A stretch of DNA of 46,721 bases, taken from positions 1 to 46,721 of the forward strand of contig NZ_SSOJ01000104.1 of assembly GCF_029871205.1 (NCBI RefSeq). The letters are read 5' to 3'. Both the position numbers and the translations under genes were made by a program. Origin of the DNA: Pseudomonas sp. BN417 (GTDB lineage Bacteria; Pseudomonadota; Gammaproteobacteria; Pseudomonadales; Pseudomonadaceae). A model generated the notes under the pieces. The model saw nothing but the letters and a program-made list of their open reading frames with translations, was not told the origin of the DNA and ran no database searches. Within the stretch, counting starts at the first letter, position 1. Every line of letters starts with the position of its first letter. Below, piece by piece: positions 28,447 to 37,008 of this stretch.

Positions 28447-28505
28447 TTCTTGCGCTCGCCGCCCCAGTGTCTTTTAGTGCCTTATCCCTCTCGCGGAAAG
28501 CGGCC

Positions 28506-29474
28506 ATGCCCCAGACCTTCAGCTTCCTCCTGCTGCCGGGCTTTTCCATGATCGGCCTGATGTCGGCGGTCGAGCCGCTGCGGGTGGCCAATCGATTTCG
28601 CGGCGAGCTCTACCGCTGGCGCATTCTCAGCCTGGACGGCGGACCGGTAGCGGGCAGCAACGGCATGTCGCTGAACGTGGATGGGGGGCTGGATGCGCCG
28701 CCCGAGGGGGATTGCCTGTTCGTGGTGGCCGGCTTCGAGCCCCTGGCCAGCTTCGGTCCGCGCCTGGCCCACTGGCTCAACCGCGCCGAACGCGAAGGGC
28801 TCCTGCTGGGTGGCATCGACACCGGCAGCTTCGTGCTGGCCGAAGCCGAGCTCTTTTCCAGGCAGCGCCTGACGCTGCACTGGGAGGCGATCGAGGCCTT
28901 CCAGGAGCGCTACCCGGCGCTCGCCGTGACCCAGGAACTCTTCGAGATCGACGGACGGCGCATCACCAGCGCCGGAGGCACCGCCAGCCTCGACCTGATG
29001 CTGACGCTGATCGGCCGCAGCCATGGCGAAGCCCTGGCCCTGCAGGTGTCGGAGCAGTTCGTGCTGGGGCGCATCCGCACCCAGCAGGACCACCAGCGCA
29101 TGCAGATCGCCAGCCGCTTCAATGTGCACAACAAGAAGCTGGTGCAGGTGATAGGGGAAATGGAACGGCACAGCGAGGCGCCGCTGAGCTCGCGGGAGCT
29201 GGCCGAGCTGGTGCGAGTCACCCCGCGCCAACTCGAACGGCTGTTCCGCCTGCACCTGAAGGAAACGCCGTCGAACTTCTACCTCGCCCTGCGCCTGGAC
29301 AAGGCCCGCCAGTTGCTGCGCCAGACCGACATGAGCGTGCTGGAAGTGGCCCTGGCCTGCGGCTTCGAATCATCCTCCTACTTCTCTCGCGCCTACCGGG
29401 CGCGCTTCGCCACCTGCCCGAGCCAGGACAGGCATGAGCATCCGGATCAGGAGCCGGTACAGCGAATGGGTTGA
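28506..29474 (+). CDS. cdhR: Carnitine-responsive AraC/GATase1-like activator CdhR
   Basis: A 322-aa regulator with a DJ-1/PfpI (class I glutamine amidotransferase-like) sensor domain (begins PQTFSFLLLPGFSMIGLMSA, about residues 1-185) and a C-terminal AraC helix-turn-helix domain (LSSRELAELVRVTPRQLERLF; then MSVLEVALACGFESSSYFSRAYRARF). It activates the carnitine operon transcribed away from it. The start at 28506 follows GCGGAAAGCGGCC; a Met 13 codons earlier is less typical of the family. Same architecture as GbdR at 43848. Confidence 0.93.
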   Translation: MPQTFSFLLLPGFSMIGLMSAVEPLRVANRFRGELYRWRILSLDGGPVAGSNGMSLNVDGGLDAPPEGDCLFVVAGFEPLASFGPRLAHWLNRAEREGLLLGGIDTGSFVLAEAELFSRQRLTLHWEAIEAFQERYPALAVTQELFEIDGRRITSAGGTASLDLMLTLIGRSHGEALALQVSEQFVLGRIRTQQDHQRMQIASRFNVHNKKLVQVIGEMERHSEAPLSSRELAELVRVTPRQLERLFRLHLKETPSNFYLALRLDKARQLLRQTDMSVLEVALACGFESSSYFSRAYRARFATCPSQDRHEHPDQEPVQRMG

Positions 29475-29486
29475 GCGAAACGCTCC

Positions 29487-29583
29487 TGTGGGGGCGAGTT
29501 CATTCGCTATGCAGGACGCAGTCCTGCCATTGACCTTGCAGGGGGCAGCTGCGCTGCCCACAGCGAATGAATTCGCCCCCACA
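29487..29583. repeat. REP-type inverted repeat pair, GAATTCATTCGC family
   Basis: TGTGGGGGCGAGTTCATTCG faces CGAATGAATTCGCCCCCACA. It fills the gap between the convergent cdhR and fdsD genes. Confidence 0.9.
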
Positions 29584-29605
29584 AGGAAAGAACTCCCAGA
29601 GTTGC

Positions 29606-29827
29606 CTACACCGCCCTCCCCTGCTCAGCCAGCGCCGCCTGCACCAGAGGGTGCAGGGCGGCGCCGCGGTGTTCCACCTGCCAGGCCATCAGCTCGATGC
29701 GCATGGCCGGGGTCCAGAAGCTCTGCAGGTGCTGGCGCACGCCGCGCACGGCCTGGTCCTTGTCCGGTTCGGTAGCGAAGAACTGGGCGATCTGGTTGGC
29801 CATCTTGATCAGGTTTTCGGTGCTCAT
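29606..29827 (-). CDS. fdsD: NAD-dependent formate dehydrogenase, delta subunit
   Basis: A 73-aa small subunit found with soluble NAD-linked molybdenum formate dehydrogenases. It begins MSTENLIKMANQIAQFFAT, the usual start of this family, and has TPAMRIELMAW near the middle. Its role is in assembly or stability of the complex. Its ATG overlaps the fdsA stop by four bases, so it is the last gene of fdsGBAD. In many operons an fdhD/fdsC chaperone gene lies between the alpha and delta genes; here it is missing. Confidence 0.92.
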   Translation of the reverse strand: MSTENLIKMANQIAQFFATEPDKDQAVRGVRQHLQSFWTPAMRIELMAWQVEHRGAALHPLVQAALAEQGRAV

Positions 29828-32700
29828 CGACGTACCTCGACTTTTTCCGTTCTGCGGCGTTCCTTGAGCAAGCGCCGCTGTTCGTCACTGAACTCCTGGT
29901 AGCGTTTCTGCCATTCGGAGGGCTGGTAGACCCGGGTCACATCCACCGCCGTGACCTTGTATTCCGGGCAGTTGGTGGCCCAGTCGGAGTTGTCGGTGGT
30001 GATCACGTTCGCCCCCGATTCGGGGAAGTGGAAGGTGGTGTAGACCACCCCGGGCGCCACCCGCTCGCTGACCTTGGCGCGCAGCACCGTATGCCCGGCG
30101 CGGCTGCCCACGCCCACCCAGTCGCCTTCGGCGATGCCACGGCTCTCGGCATCGGTCGGGTGGATTTCCAGGCGGTCCTCCTCGTGCCAGGCGACGTTGT
30201 CGGTGCGCCGGGTCTGGGCGCCAACGTTGTACTGGCTGAGGATGCGGCCGGTGGTCAGCAACAACGGATAGCGGTTGTTGACCTTTTCCTCGGTGGGCAC
30301 GTAACCGGTGAGCATGAAGCGCCCCTTGCCGCGCACGAACTGTTCGATGTGCATGGTCGGAGTGCCGTCCGGCGCCTCTTCGTTGCAGGGCCACTGCAGG
30401 CTGCCGTGACGGTCCAGCGCGGCGTAGCTGACGTTGTGGAAAGTCGGTGTCAGCCGGGCGATCTCATCCATGATCTCCGAGGGGTGCTTGTAGTCCATGC
30501 GGTAGCCCAGGGCGTTGGCCAGGGCAACGGTGCCTTCCCAGTCGGCCTTGCCGCCCAGCGGCTCCATCACCTTGCGCACGCGGGAGATGCGCCGCTCGGC
30601 GTTGGTGAAGGTGCCGTCCTTCTCGAGGAAGGAGCTGCCCGGCAGGAAGACATGGGCGAACTTGGCAGTCTCGTTGAGGAAGATGTCCTGCACCACCACG
30701 CACTCCATGGCCGCCAGGGCGGCGGTGACGTGCTGGGTGTTGGGGTCGCTCTGGGCGATGTCCTCGCCCTGGCAGTAGAGCGCCTTGAAGCTGCCGGCGA
30801 GCGCCGCCTCGAACATGTTGGGAATGCGCAGGCCCGGATCGGGCTGCAGGGTCACGCCCCAGGCCTGTTCGAACTGGTGGCGCACCGCGTCGTTGGAGAC
30901 ATGGCGGTAGCCCGGCAGCTCATGGGGGAAGGAACCCATGTCGCAGGAGCCCTGGACGTTGTTCTGCCCGCGCAGCGGGTTCACCCCGACGCCCTCGCGG
31001 CCGATGTTGCCGGTGACCATGGCGAGGTTGGCGATACCCATGACCGCAGTGCTGCCCTGGCTGTGCTCGGTAACGCCGAGGCCGTAGTAGATGGCCGCGT
31101 TGCCGCCGGTGGCGTAGAGGCGCGCGGCGGCGCGGATGTCGTCAGGCGACACGCCGCAGATCGGCCCCAAGGCTTCGGGCGAGTTTTCCGGCTTGCTGAC
31201 GAAGTCGCGCCAGCGGGCGAAATCCGCTGCTTCGCAGCGGGCGTCGACGAAGCCCTGGTTGACCAGGCCCTCGGTGACGATCACGTGGGCCAGGGCGTTG
31301 AGCATGGCCACGTTGGTGCCCGGACGCAGCGCCAGGTGCAGCTCGGCGCGGGCGTGAGGCGAATCCACCAGGTCGATGCGCCGCGGGTCGATCACGATCA
31401 GCCGCGCGCCCTCGCGCAAGCGACGCTTGAGCTGGGAACCGAACACCGGGTGGGCGTCGGTGGGGTTGGCGCCTATCACCAGCACCACATCGGCCTGCAT
31501 CACCGAATCGAAGCTCTGGGTACCGGCCGATTCGCCCAGGGTCTGCTTGAGGCCGTAACCGGTAGGCGAATGGCAGACCCGCGCGCAGGTGTCGACGTTG
31601 TTGTTGCCGAAGCCGGCCCGCACCAGTTTCTGCACCAGGTAGGTCTCTTCGTTGGTGCAGCGGCTGGAGGTGATGCCACCGATGGAATCACGCCCGTATT
31701 TGAGCTGGATGCGGCGGAATTCGCTGGCCGCGTAGGTCACCGCCTCGTCCCAGCTGACTTCCTGCCAGGGGTCGTCGATGTGCTTGCGGATCATCGGCTT
31801 GGTAATGCGGTCCGGGTGGGAGGCGTAACCCCAGGCGAAACGACCCTTGACGCAGGAGTGGCCGTGGTTGGCCTGGCCGTTCTTGTCGGGGACCATGCGC
31901 ACCAACTGGTCGCCCTTCATCTCGGCGCGGAAGGAGCAGCCCACGCCGCAGTAGGCGCAGGTGGTGATGACGCTGCGCTCGGGCTGGCCCATTTCCACCA
32001 CGCTCTTTTCCATCAGGGTGGCGGTCGGGCAGGCCTGCACGCAGGCGCCGCAGGACACGCATTCGGAGTCGAGGAAGTTCTCGCCACCGGCAGCCGCCAC
32101 CCGCGAGTCGAAGCCGCGGCCACTGATGGTCAGGGCGAAGGTGCCCTGGGTTTCCTCGCAGGCGCGCACGCAGCGGTTGCAGACGATGCACTTGCTCGGG
32201 TCGTAGTCGAAATAGGGGTTGGAGACGTCCTTCTGCTCGTCCAGGTGGTTGGCGCCCTCATAGCCGTAGCGCACCTCGCGCAGGCCCACCTGGCCGGCCA
32301 CCGTCTGCAGCTCGCAGTTGCCGTTGGCCGAGCAGGTCAGGCAGTCCAGCGGGTGGTCGGAGATGTACAGCTCCATGACGTTGCGCCGCAGGGTGGCGAG
32401 CTTGGGCGTCTGGGTGTGGACGACCATCCCCTCCGTCACCGGGGTGGTGCAGGAGGCCGGGTAACCGCGCATGCCGTCGATCTCCACCAGGCACATGCGG
32501 CAGGAGCCGAAGGCTTCCAGGCTGTCGGTGGCGCAGAGTTTGGGAATGGTGGTGCCGAGCAGCGCCGCGGCGCGCATCACCGAGGTACCGGCCGGGACGC
32601 TGATCTCGCGGCCATCGATGCTCAGGCTGACCTGCACCTCGCTCTCGCGGGCCGGGGTGCCGAGGTCGATGTCGCTGGCGGGATCGAAGATGTTGATCAT
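29824..32700 (-). CDS. fdsA: NAD-dependent formate dehydrogenase, alpha (molybdenum) subunit
   Basis: A 958-aa catalytic subunit oxidising formate to CO2. Order: [2Fe-2S] domain with CATDSLEAFGSCRMC near residue 57, His/Cys [4Fe-4S] with HPLDCLTC near 117, two [4Fe-4S] with CIVCNRC near 170 and CVSCGAC near 213, a further cluster CAYCGVGC near 247, then the bis-MGD domains. The molybdenum ligand is the Cys of NNVDTCARVCHSPT near 372 (a Cys, not selenocysteine). The start is ATG 32698-32700, overlapping the fdsB stop by four bases; the longer frame reads into fdsB. Soluble and cytosolic. Needs FdhD and MGD synthesis from elsewhere. Confidence 0.95.
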   Translation of the reverse strand: MINIFDPASDIDLGTPARESEVQVSLSIDGREISVPAGTSVMRAAALLGTTIPKLCATDSLEAFGSCRMCLVEIDGMRGYPASCTTPVTEGMVVHTQTPKLATLRRNVMELYISDHPLDCLTCSANGNCELQTVAGQVGLREVRYGYEGANHLDEQKDVSNPYFDYDPSKCIVCNRCVRACEETQGTFALTISGRGFDSRVAAAGGENFLDSECVSCGACVQACPTATLMEKSVVEMGQPERSVITTCAYCGVGCSFRAEMKGDQLVRMVPDKNGQANHGHSCVKGRFAWGYASHPDRITKPMIRKHIDDPWQEVSWDEAVTYAASEFRRIQLKYGRDSIGGITSSRCTNEETYLVQKLVRAGFGNNNVDTCARVCHSPTGYGLKQTLGESAGTQSFDSVMQADVVLVIGANPTDAHPVFGSQLKRRLREGARLIVIDPRRIDLVDSPHARAELHLALRPGTNVAMLNALAHVIVTEGLVNQGFVDARCEAADFARWRDFVSKPENSPEALGPICGVSPDDIRAAARLYATGGNAAIYYGLGVTEHSQGSTAVMGIANLAMVTGNIGREGVGVNPLRGQNNVQGSCDMGSFPHELPGYRHVSNDAVRHQFEQAWGVTLQPDPGLRIPNMFEAALAGSFKALYCQGEDIAQSDPNTQHVTAALAAMECVVVQDIFLNETAKFAHVFLPGSSFLEKDGTFTNAERRISRVRKVMEPLGGKADWEGTVALANALGYRMDYKHPSEIMDEIARLTPTFHNVSYAALDRHGSLQWPCNEEAPDGTPTMHIEQFVRGKGRFMLTGYVPTEEKVNNRYPLLLTTGRILSQYNVGAQTRRTDNVAWHEEDRLEIHPTDAESRGIAEGDWVGVGSRAGHTVLRAKVSERVAPGVVYTTFHFPESGANVITTDNSDWATNCPEYKVTAVDVTRVYQPSEWQKRYQEFSDEQRRLLKERRRTEKVEVRR

Positions 32701-34256
32701 TGGTCGACCTCCGGGGTCGTCAGACCGAAGTCGGCGGGGAAATGCTTGAGGGCGCTGGTCACCGGGTAGGCGGTCATGCCGCCCAGGGCGCAGAGCGAAC
32801 CATAGGTCAGGGTGTCGCAGAGGTCCTTGAGGAGGATCACCTGCTCGTCCCGCGCGGCGGCATCGGGCGCCGCCAGCAGGCGGTCGACCACCTCGACGCC
32901 ACGGGTGGAGCCGATGCGGCAGGGCGTGCACTTGCCACAGGATTCCTCGGCGCAGAACTGCAGGGCGAAGCGCGCCATGTGCGCCATGTCCAGGCTGTCG
33001 TCAGCCACCACCACGCCACCGTGGCCGAGCATCGCGCCCATGGCGGCGAAGGCCTCGTAGTCCAGCGGGGTGTCGAATTGCGACGGCGGCACCCAGGCGC
33101 CGAGCGGCCCGCCCACCTGGGCGGCTTTCAGCGGCCGGCCGCTGGCGGTACCGCCGCCATAGCCTTCCACCAGCTCGCGCAGGGTCAGGCCGAAGGCCCG
33201 CTCCACCAGGCCGCCGTGGCGGATATTGCCGGCCAGTTGGAAGGGCATGGTGCCCAGCGAGCGGCCCATGCCGAAGTCGCGGTAGAACTGCGCGCCACGG
33301 GCCAGGATGACCGGCACCGAGGTCAGGGTGAGCACGTTGTGCACCAGGGTCGGCAGGCCGAACAGGCCCTGCAGGGCCGGCAGCGGCGGCTTGGCGCGGA
33401 CCACGCCGCGCTTGCCTTCGAGGGAATCCAGCAGCGCGGTTTCCTCGCCGCAGATGTAGGCGCCGGCGCCCACACGCACCTCCAGGTCGAACGCGCGGCC
33501 ACTGCCGCCGACGTTGGCGCCGAGGTAGCCGGCGTCCCGGGCGATCTGCAGTGCTTCGCGCAGGGTCTGCACCGCCTGCGGGTATTCGGAGCGCACGTAG
33601 ATGTAACCCAGGGTCGCGCCGACAGCGAGGCCGGCGATGGCCATGCCCTCGATCAGCAGGAAGGGGTCGCCCTCCATCTGCATGCGGTCGGCGAAGGTGC
33701 CGGAGTCGCCTTCGTCGGCGTTGCAGACCACGTACTTCTGCTCGGCGGCAGCCCCGCGCACGGTGCGCCACTTGATGCCGGCCGGGAAGGCGGCGCCGCC
33801 CCGGCCACGCAGGCCGGAATCCAGCACGGCAGAGACGATTTCCTCGCCGCCCAGGGTGATGGCGCGCGCCAGCCCCTCGAAGCCGCCATGGGCCTGGTAG
33901 TCCTCCAGGGACAGCGGCCGGGTGATGCCGGCGCGGGCGAAGAGCAGGCGCTGCTGGCTCTTGAGATAGGGGATCTCCTCCACCAGCCCCAGGGCCAGCG
34001 GATGGGCGCTGGCATCGCCGGTGAGGGCATCCAGCAGGGCGGGCACATCGGCGGCGGTCACCGGCCCGAAACCCAGGCGACCTTCGCTGGTTTCCAGTTC
34101 CACCAGCGGTTCCAGCCAGTAGAGGCCACGGGAACTGGTACGACGCAACTCCAACGGCAGATTCCGTCGCTCGGCCTCGCGGACCAACGCCACGGCCACT
34201 TCGTCCGCGCCCACGGCACGGGCGACGGAATCACAGGGAATGCACAACGTCAGCAT
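32697..34256 (-). CDS. fdsB: NAD-dependent formate dehydrogenase, beta (flavin/NADH) subunit
   Basis: A 519-aa homologue of complex I NuoF. FMN/NADH motifs: GLRGRGGAAFPAGIKW, ADEGDSGTFADRM, GAGAYICGEETALLDS. The [4Fe-4S] motif is CAEESCGKCTPCRIGSTRG followed by a later Cys in LCD. It takes electrons from the alpha subunit's clusters and reduces NAD. The start at 34256 (MLTLCIPCD) overlaps the fdsG stop by seven bases (ATGCTGA), showing tight coupling. The longer frame upstream is fdsG read in another frame. Confidence 0.94.
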   Translation of the reverse strand: MLTLCIPCDSVARAVGADEVAVALVREAERRNLPLELRRTSSRGLYWLEPLVELETSEGRLGFGPVTAADVPALLDALTGDASAHPLALGLVEEIPYLKSQQRLLFARAGITRPLSLEDYQAHGGFEGLARAITLGGEEIVSAVLDSGLRGRGGAAFPAGIKWRTVRGAAAEQKYVVCNADEGDSGTFADRMQMEGDPFLLIEGMAIAGLAVGATLGYIYVRSEYPQAVQTLREALQIARDAGYLGANVGGSGRAFDLEVRVGAGAYICGEETALLDSLEGKRGVVRAKPPLPALQGLFGLPTLVHNVLTLTSVPVILARGAQFYRDFGMGRSLGTMPFQLAGNIRHGGLVERAFGLTLRELVEGYGGGTASGRPLKAAQVGGPLGAWVPPSQFDTPLDYEAFAAMGAMLGHGGVVVADDSLDMAHMARFALQFCAEESCGKCTPCRIGSTRGVEVVDRLLAAPDAAARDEQVILLKDLCDTLTYGSLCALGGMTAYPVTSALKHFPADFGLTTPEVDQ

Positions 34257-34732
34257 GACCCGTCCTCCAGGCAGCCATTCACCAGCGCGCGCAGGCGCTC
34301 GGGAGTGAGCCGTGCGTGCAGCTGGCCGTCCAGTTCCAGGGCCGGCGAGCAGGCGCAGGCACCCAGGCAGTAGACCGGCCGCAGGCTGATCCGTCCGTCG
34401 GCGCTGGTGCCGTGGTCGTCCAGTTCCAGCTGCTCGCGCAGCTGCGCGGCCAGGTGCTCGGCGCCCATGCTCTGGCAAGACTCGGCACGGCACAGGCGCA
34501 GGGTATGGCGTGCCGGCGGCGTGGTGCGGAAGTCGTGGTAGAAACTGATCACCCCGCGCACCTCGGCGAGGCTGAGGTTGAGGGCATGGGCGATCTCGGG
34601 GATGGCGACGTCGGGGATGTACCCGGCGCCCTCCTGGATGGCGTGGAGGATCGGCAGGAGGGCACCGGGGGTGTCCTTCTCGCGCTCCAGCACACTGTGG
34701 ATCAGCGGCAGGTGAAGCGTCTCATCGGGCAT
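34250..34732 (-). CDS. fdsG: NAD-dependent formate dehydrogenase, gamma ([2Fe-2S]) subunit
   Basis: A 160-aa homologue of complex I NuoE with a thioredoxin-like [2Fe-2S] fold. Cluster ligands: CRAESC and CLGACACSP (Cys-x4-Cys and Cys-x3-Cys). The N-terminal helical part has LLPILHAIQEGAGYIP and VRGVISFYHDF, typical of NuoE. First gene of fdsGBAD, with about 590 bp upstream to the divergent dipeptidase-like gene. No regulator (FdsR-type) is next to it. Confidence 0.94.
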   Translation of the reverse strand: MPDETLHLPLIHSVLEREKDTPGALLPILHAIQEGAGYIPDVAIPEIAHALNLSLAEVRGVISFYHDFRTTPPARHTLRLCRAESCQSMGAEHLAAQLREQLELDDHGTSADGRISLRPVYCLGACACSPALELDGQLHARLTPERLRALVNGCLEDGSC

Positions 34733-35325
34733 ACAGCGTTCCTCTGCTTCACGGACGAGGTGGACAAGCGGTCGTCCGGAGGTCTCGGCTGCGGCTCACC
34801 CGCCACGTCACGGAGGCGTGGCCTTGCTGGTGGCCGTGCTTGCGTCCCGGCGGGCGTCTGCGCGCGCTTATCCGGGGCATTCGCGGAGCTTGCCATTGCC
34901 GCCATTCGGGGGTTGCACCCCAGCGACCCTTCGCATCCTGAAACCGACCCAGGGTGGCGCGGCGGGCATTCGGGCTCCGGTTCCTTCTTTATAGGCGGTT
35001 CGAGAAAGGGTTGGCGAGGGACGGACCTGCGGTTGGCGCTGGATTAGTTGTAGGGGCGAGCTCATTCGCCAAGGGCAACGCAGTTGCCCCGTGCAGGTCC
35101 GACGGGCGGACCTGCGGCCCGCTTGGCGATTGAAATCGCCCCTACAAGACTTGCGCGCCCCCATGCCGAGGGCAGTTCCGAACCCGGCTTGCCCATTCGC
35201 GACCGCCTTGACGCTTTCGGCAATACCCCGGTCGCTTTTGCGCGATAGCGCCAGATTCCCCGGGGATATGCTCCCCCCAAAGCGCCGGCAGAAGATTCGG
35301 CGCATGGATAACAGGGGACAGCCTG
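34733..35325. promoter_or_regulatory. Divergent control region fdsG / dipeptidase-like gene
   Basis: 593 bp without a supportable gene. The fds promoter should lie in the left 300 bp. A REP pair (35048-35147) sits in the middle. To its right, on the minus strand, AAAGCGAC (35232-35239) and AAAGCGTC (35211-35218) are direct half-sites 21 bp apart, and GCGACCG (35199) faces CGGTCGC (35229); these resemble the GCGAC half-sites at gbcA and gbdR and are candidates for GbdR control of the dgcAB operon. Confidence 0.45.
35048..35147. repeat. REP-type inverted repeat pair, GAATTCATTCGC family
   Basis: TTGTAGGGGCGAGCTCATTC faces GATTGAAATCGCCCCTACAA, with nested GGGCAAC/GTTGCCC and CAGGTCC/GGACCTG hairpins. 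Confidence 0.88.
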
Positions 35326-36303
35326 ATGAGCCCAGCCGAACTGCACGCCGACAGCATCGTCATCGACGGTCTGATCATCGCCAAGTGGAACCGTGAACTC
35401 TTCGAAGACATGCGCGTCGGCGGCCTGACCGCCGCCAACTGCACCGTCTCCGTCTGGGAAGGTTTCCAGGCGACGGTGAACAACATCGCCGCCAGCAGCA
35501 AGCTGATCCGCGAGAACAGCGACCTGGTGATCCCGGTGCGCACCACCGCCGACATCCGCAAGGCCAAGGAGCAGGGCAAGACCGGCATCATCTATGGCTT
35601 CCAGAACGCCCATGCGTTCGAGGACCAGATCGGCTACGTGGAAGTGTTCAAGCAGCTGGGCGTGGGCATCGTGCAGATGTGCTACAACACCCAGAACCTG
35701 GTGGGCACCGGCTGCTACGAGCGCGATGGCGGGCTTTCCGGCTTCGGCCGCGAGATCGTCGCCGAAATGAACCGCGTTGGCATCATGTGCGACCTCTCCC
35801 ACGTGGGCTCCAAGACCAGCGAGGAAGTCATCCTCGAATCCAGGAAGCCGGTCTGCTACTCCCACTGCCTGCCGTCCGGCCTCAAGGAACACCCGCGCAA
35901 CAAGTCCGATGAAGAGCTGAAGTTCATCGCCGACCACGGCGGCTTCGTCGGCGTCACCATGTTCGCCCCCTTCCTCGCCAAGGGCATCGACTCGACCATC
36001 GACGACTACGCCGAGGCCATCGAGTACGTGATGAACATAGTCGGTGAAGACGCCATCGGCATCGGCACCGACTTCACCCAGGGCCATGGCAAGGAATTCT
36101 TCGAGTGGCTGACCCACGACAAGGGTTACGCCCGCCGCCTGACCAACTTCGGCAAGATCGTCAACCCGCTGGGCATCCGCACCGTGGGCGAGTTCCCCAA
36201 CCTCACCGAGACCCTGCTCAAGCGCGGCATGCCCGAGCGGGTGGTGCGCAAGGTGATGGGCGAGAACTGGGTCCGCGTGCTGAAGGACGTCTGGGGCGAA
36301 TAA
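35326..36303 (+). CDS. Peptidase M19 (renal dipeptidase)-like protein lacking key metal ligands
   Basis: A 325-aa TIM-barrel protein of the M19 family, head of the dgcAB operon as in other Pseudomonas. In active members the N-terminal His-x-Asp after VIDG and a Glu in the GIEGG-type loop bind zinc. Here VIDG is followed by LIIAKW (no His, no Asp) and the loop reads GFQNAHAF (Gln for Glu). The two later His ligands (DLSHVGSK near residue 159, YSHCLPSG near 180), HPRN and IGIGTDF remain. So the two-metal site is incomplete and true dipeptidase activity is doubtful; it may use one metal, act on an N-methylated compound, or be non-catalytic. Confidence 0.88.
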   Translation: MSPAELHADSIVIDGLIIAKWNRELFEDMRVGGLTAANCTVSVWEGFQATVNNIAASSKLIRENSDLVIPVRTTADIRKAKEQGKTGIIYGFQNAHAFEDQIGYVEVFKQLGVGIVQMCYNTQNLVGTGCYERDGGLSGFGREIVAEMNRVGIMCDLSHVGSKTSEEVILESRKPVCYSHCLPSGLKEHPRNKSDEELKFIADHGGFVGVTMFAPFLAKGIDSTIDDYAEAIEYVMNIVGEDAIGIGTDFTQGHGKEFFEWLTHDKGYARRLTNFGKIVNPLGIRTVGEFPNLTETLLKRGMPERVVRKVMGENWVRVLKDVWGE

Positions 36304-36312
36304 GCGCTCTTC

Positions 36313-36414
36313 AACCCTCTCCCCCTGGGAGAGGGGCCGGGGGTGAGGGATGTTGAATCCCGCTCGCAACCCCACCAACCCTCACCCCAACCCTCTCCCA
36401 GAGGGAGAGGGGGT
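36313..36414. repeat. CTCTCCC-type palindromic repeat pair
   Basis: CCCTCTCCCCCTGGGAGAGG and its mirror CCCTCTCCCAGAGGGAGAGG, with GGGGGTGAGG and CCTCACCCC inside, fill the gap between the M19-like and DUF5943-like genes. Confidence 0.85.
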
Positions 36415-36462
36415 TAATTCGGCCCGCAGCCGGGCCCAATCGAATTCCGGAGCTAAAACAAC

Positions 36463-36993
36463 ATGGCCAAACACGCCCCCGAACTGCCCATCGAAGTCGA
36501 CAGCGAGACCGGTGTCTGGACTACCGACGCCCTGCCGATGCTCTATGTGCCACGCCACTTCTTCGTCAACAACCACATGGGCATCGAGGCCGAACTGGGC
36601 CCGGAACGCTATGCCGAAATCCTCTACAAGGCCGGCTACAAGTCCGCCTGGCACTGGTGCGAGAAGGAAGCCGAATGCCACGGCCTGGAAGGTGTCGCGG
36701 TATTCGAGCACTACATGAAGCGCCTGTCGCAACGTGGCTGGGGCCTGTTCCAGATCGAACAGATCGACCTCGACAAAGGCACTGCCCAGGTGCGCCTGAA
36801 GCATTCGGCCTTCGTCTACGTGTACGGCAAGGTCGGCCGCAAGGTCGACTACATGTTCACCGGCTGGTTCGCCGGCGCCATGGACCAGATCCTCCAGGCC
36901 CGCGGCAGCAGCATCCGCACCGTTGCCGAGCAGGTCTACGGCGGCTCTGAAGAAGGCCACGACGACGGCCTGTTCATCGTCAAACCTCTGTAA
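36463..36993 (+). CDS. Conserved protein upstream of dgcA (DUF5943-like)
   Basis: A 176-aa cytosolic protein always found, in my knowledge of Pseudomonas, just upstream of dgcA. Visible features: VPRHFFVNNHMGIEAELGPE near residue 30, YKSAWHWCEKEAECHG near 60, and a C-terminal part KVDYMFTGWFAGAMDQIL that resembles the V4R/4-vinyl-reductase-like fold. No catalytic motif is recognised. It lies 15 bp before dgcA, so it is co-translated with it; a role in assembling or assisting the demethylase is a reasonable guess only. Confidence 0.85.
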   Translation: MAKHAPELPIEVDSETGVWTTDALPMLYVPRHFFVNNHMGIEAELGPERYAEILYKAGYKSAWHWCEKEAECHGLEGVAVFEHYMKRLSQRGWGLFQIEQIDLDKGTAQVRLKHSAFVYVYGKVGRKVDYMFTGWFAGAMDQILQARGSSIRTVAEQVYGGSEEGHDDGLFIVKPL

Positions 36994-37008
36994 GGCGAGG
37001 CTAGGGCA

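Noticed and set aside
31570-31600. Selenocysteine at the formate dehydrogenase active site
   Set aside because: The active-site codon is a Cys codon and the frame is open throughout; no SECIS-like element is needed.
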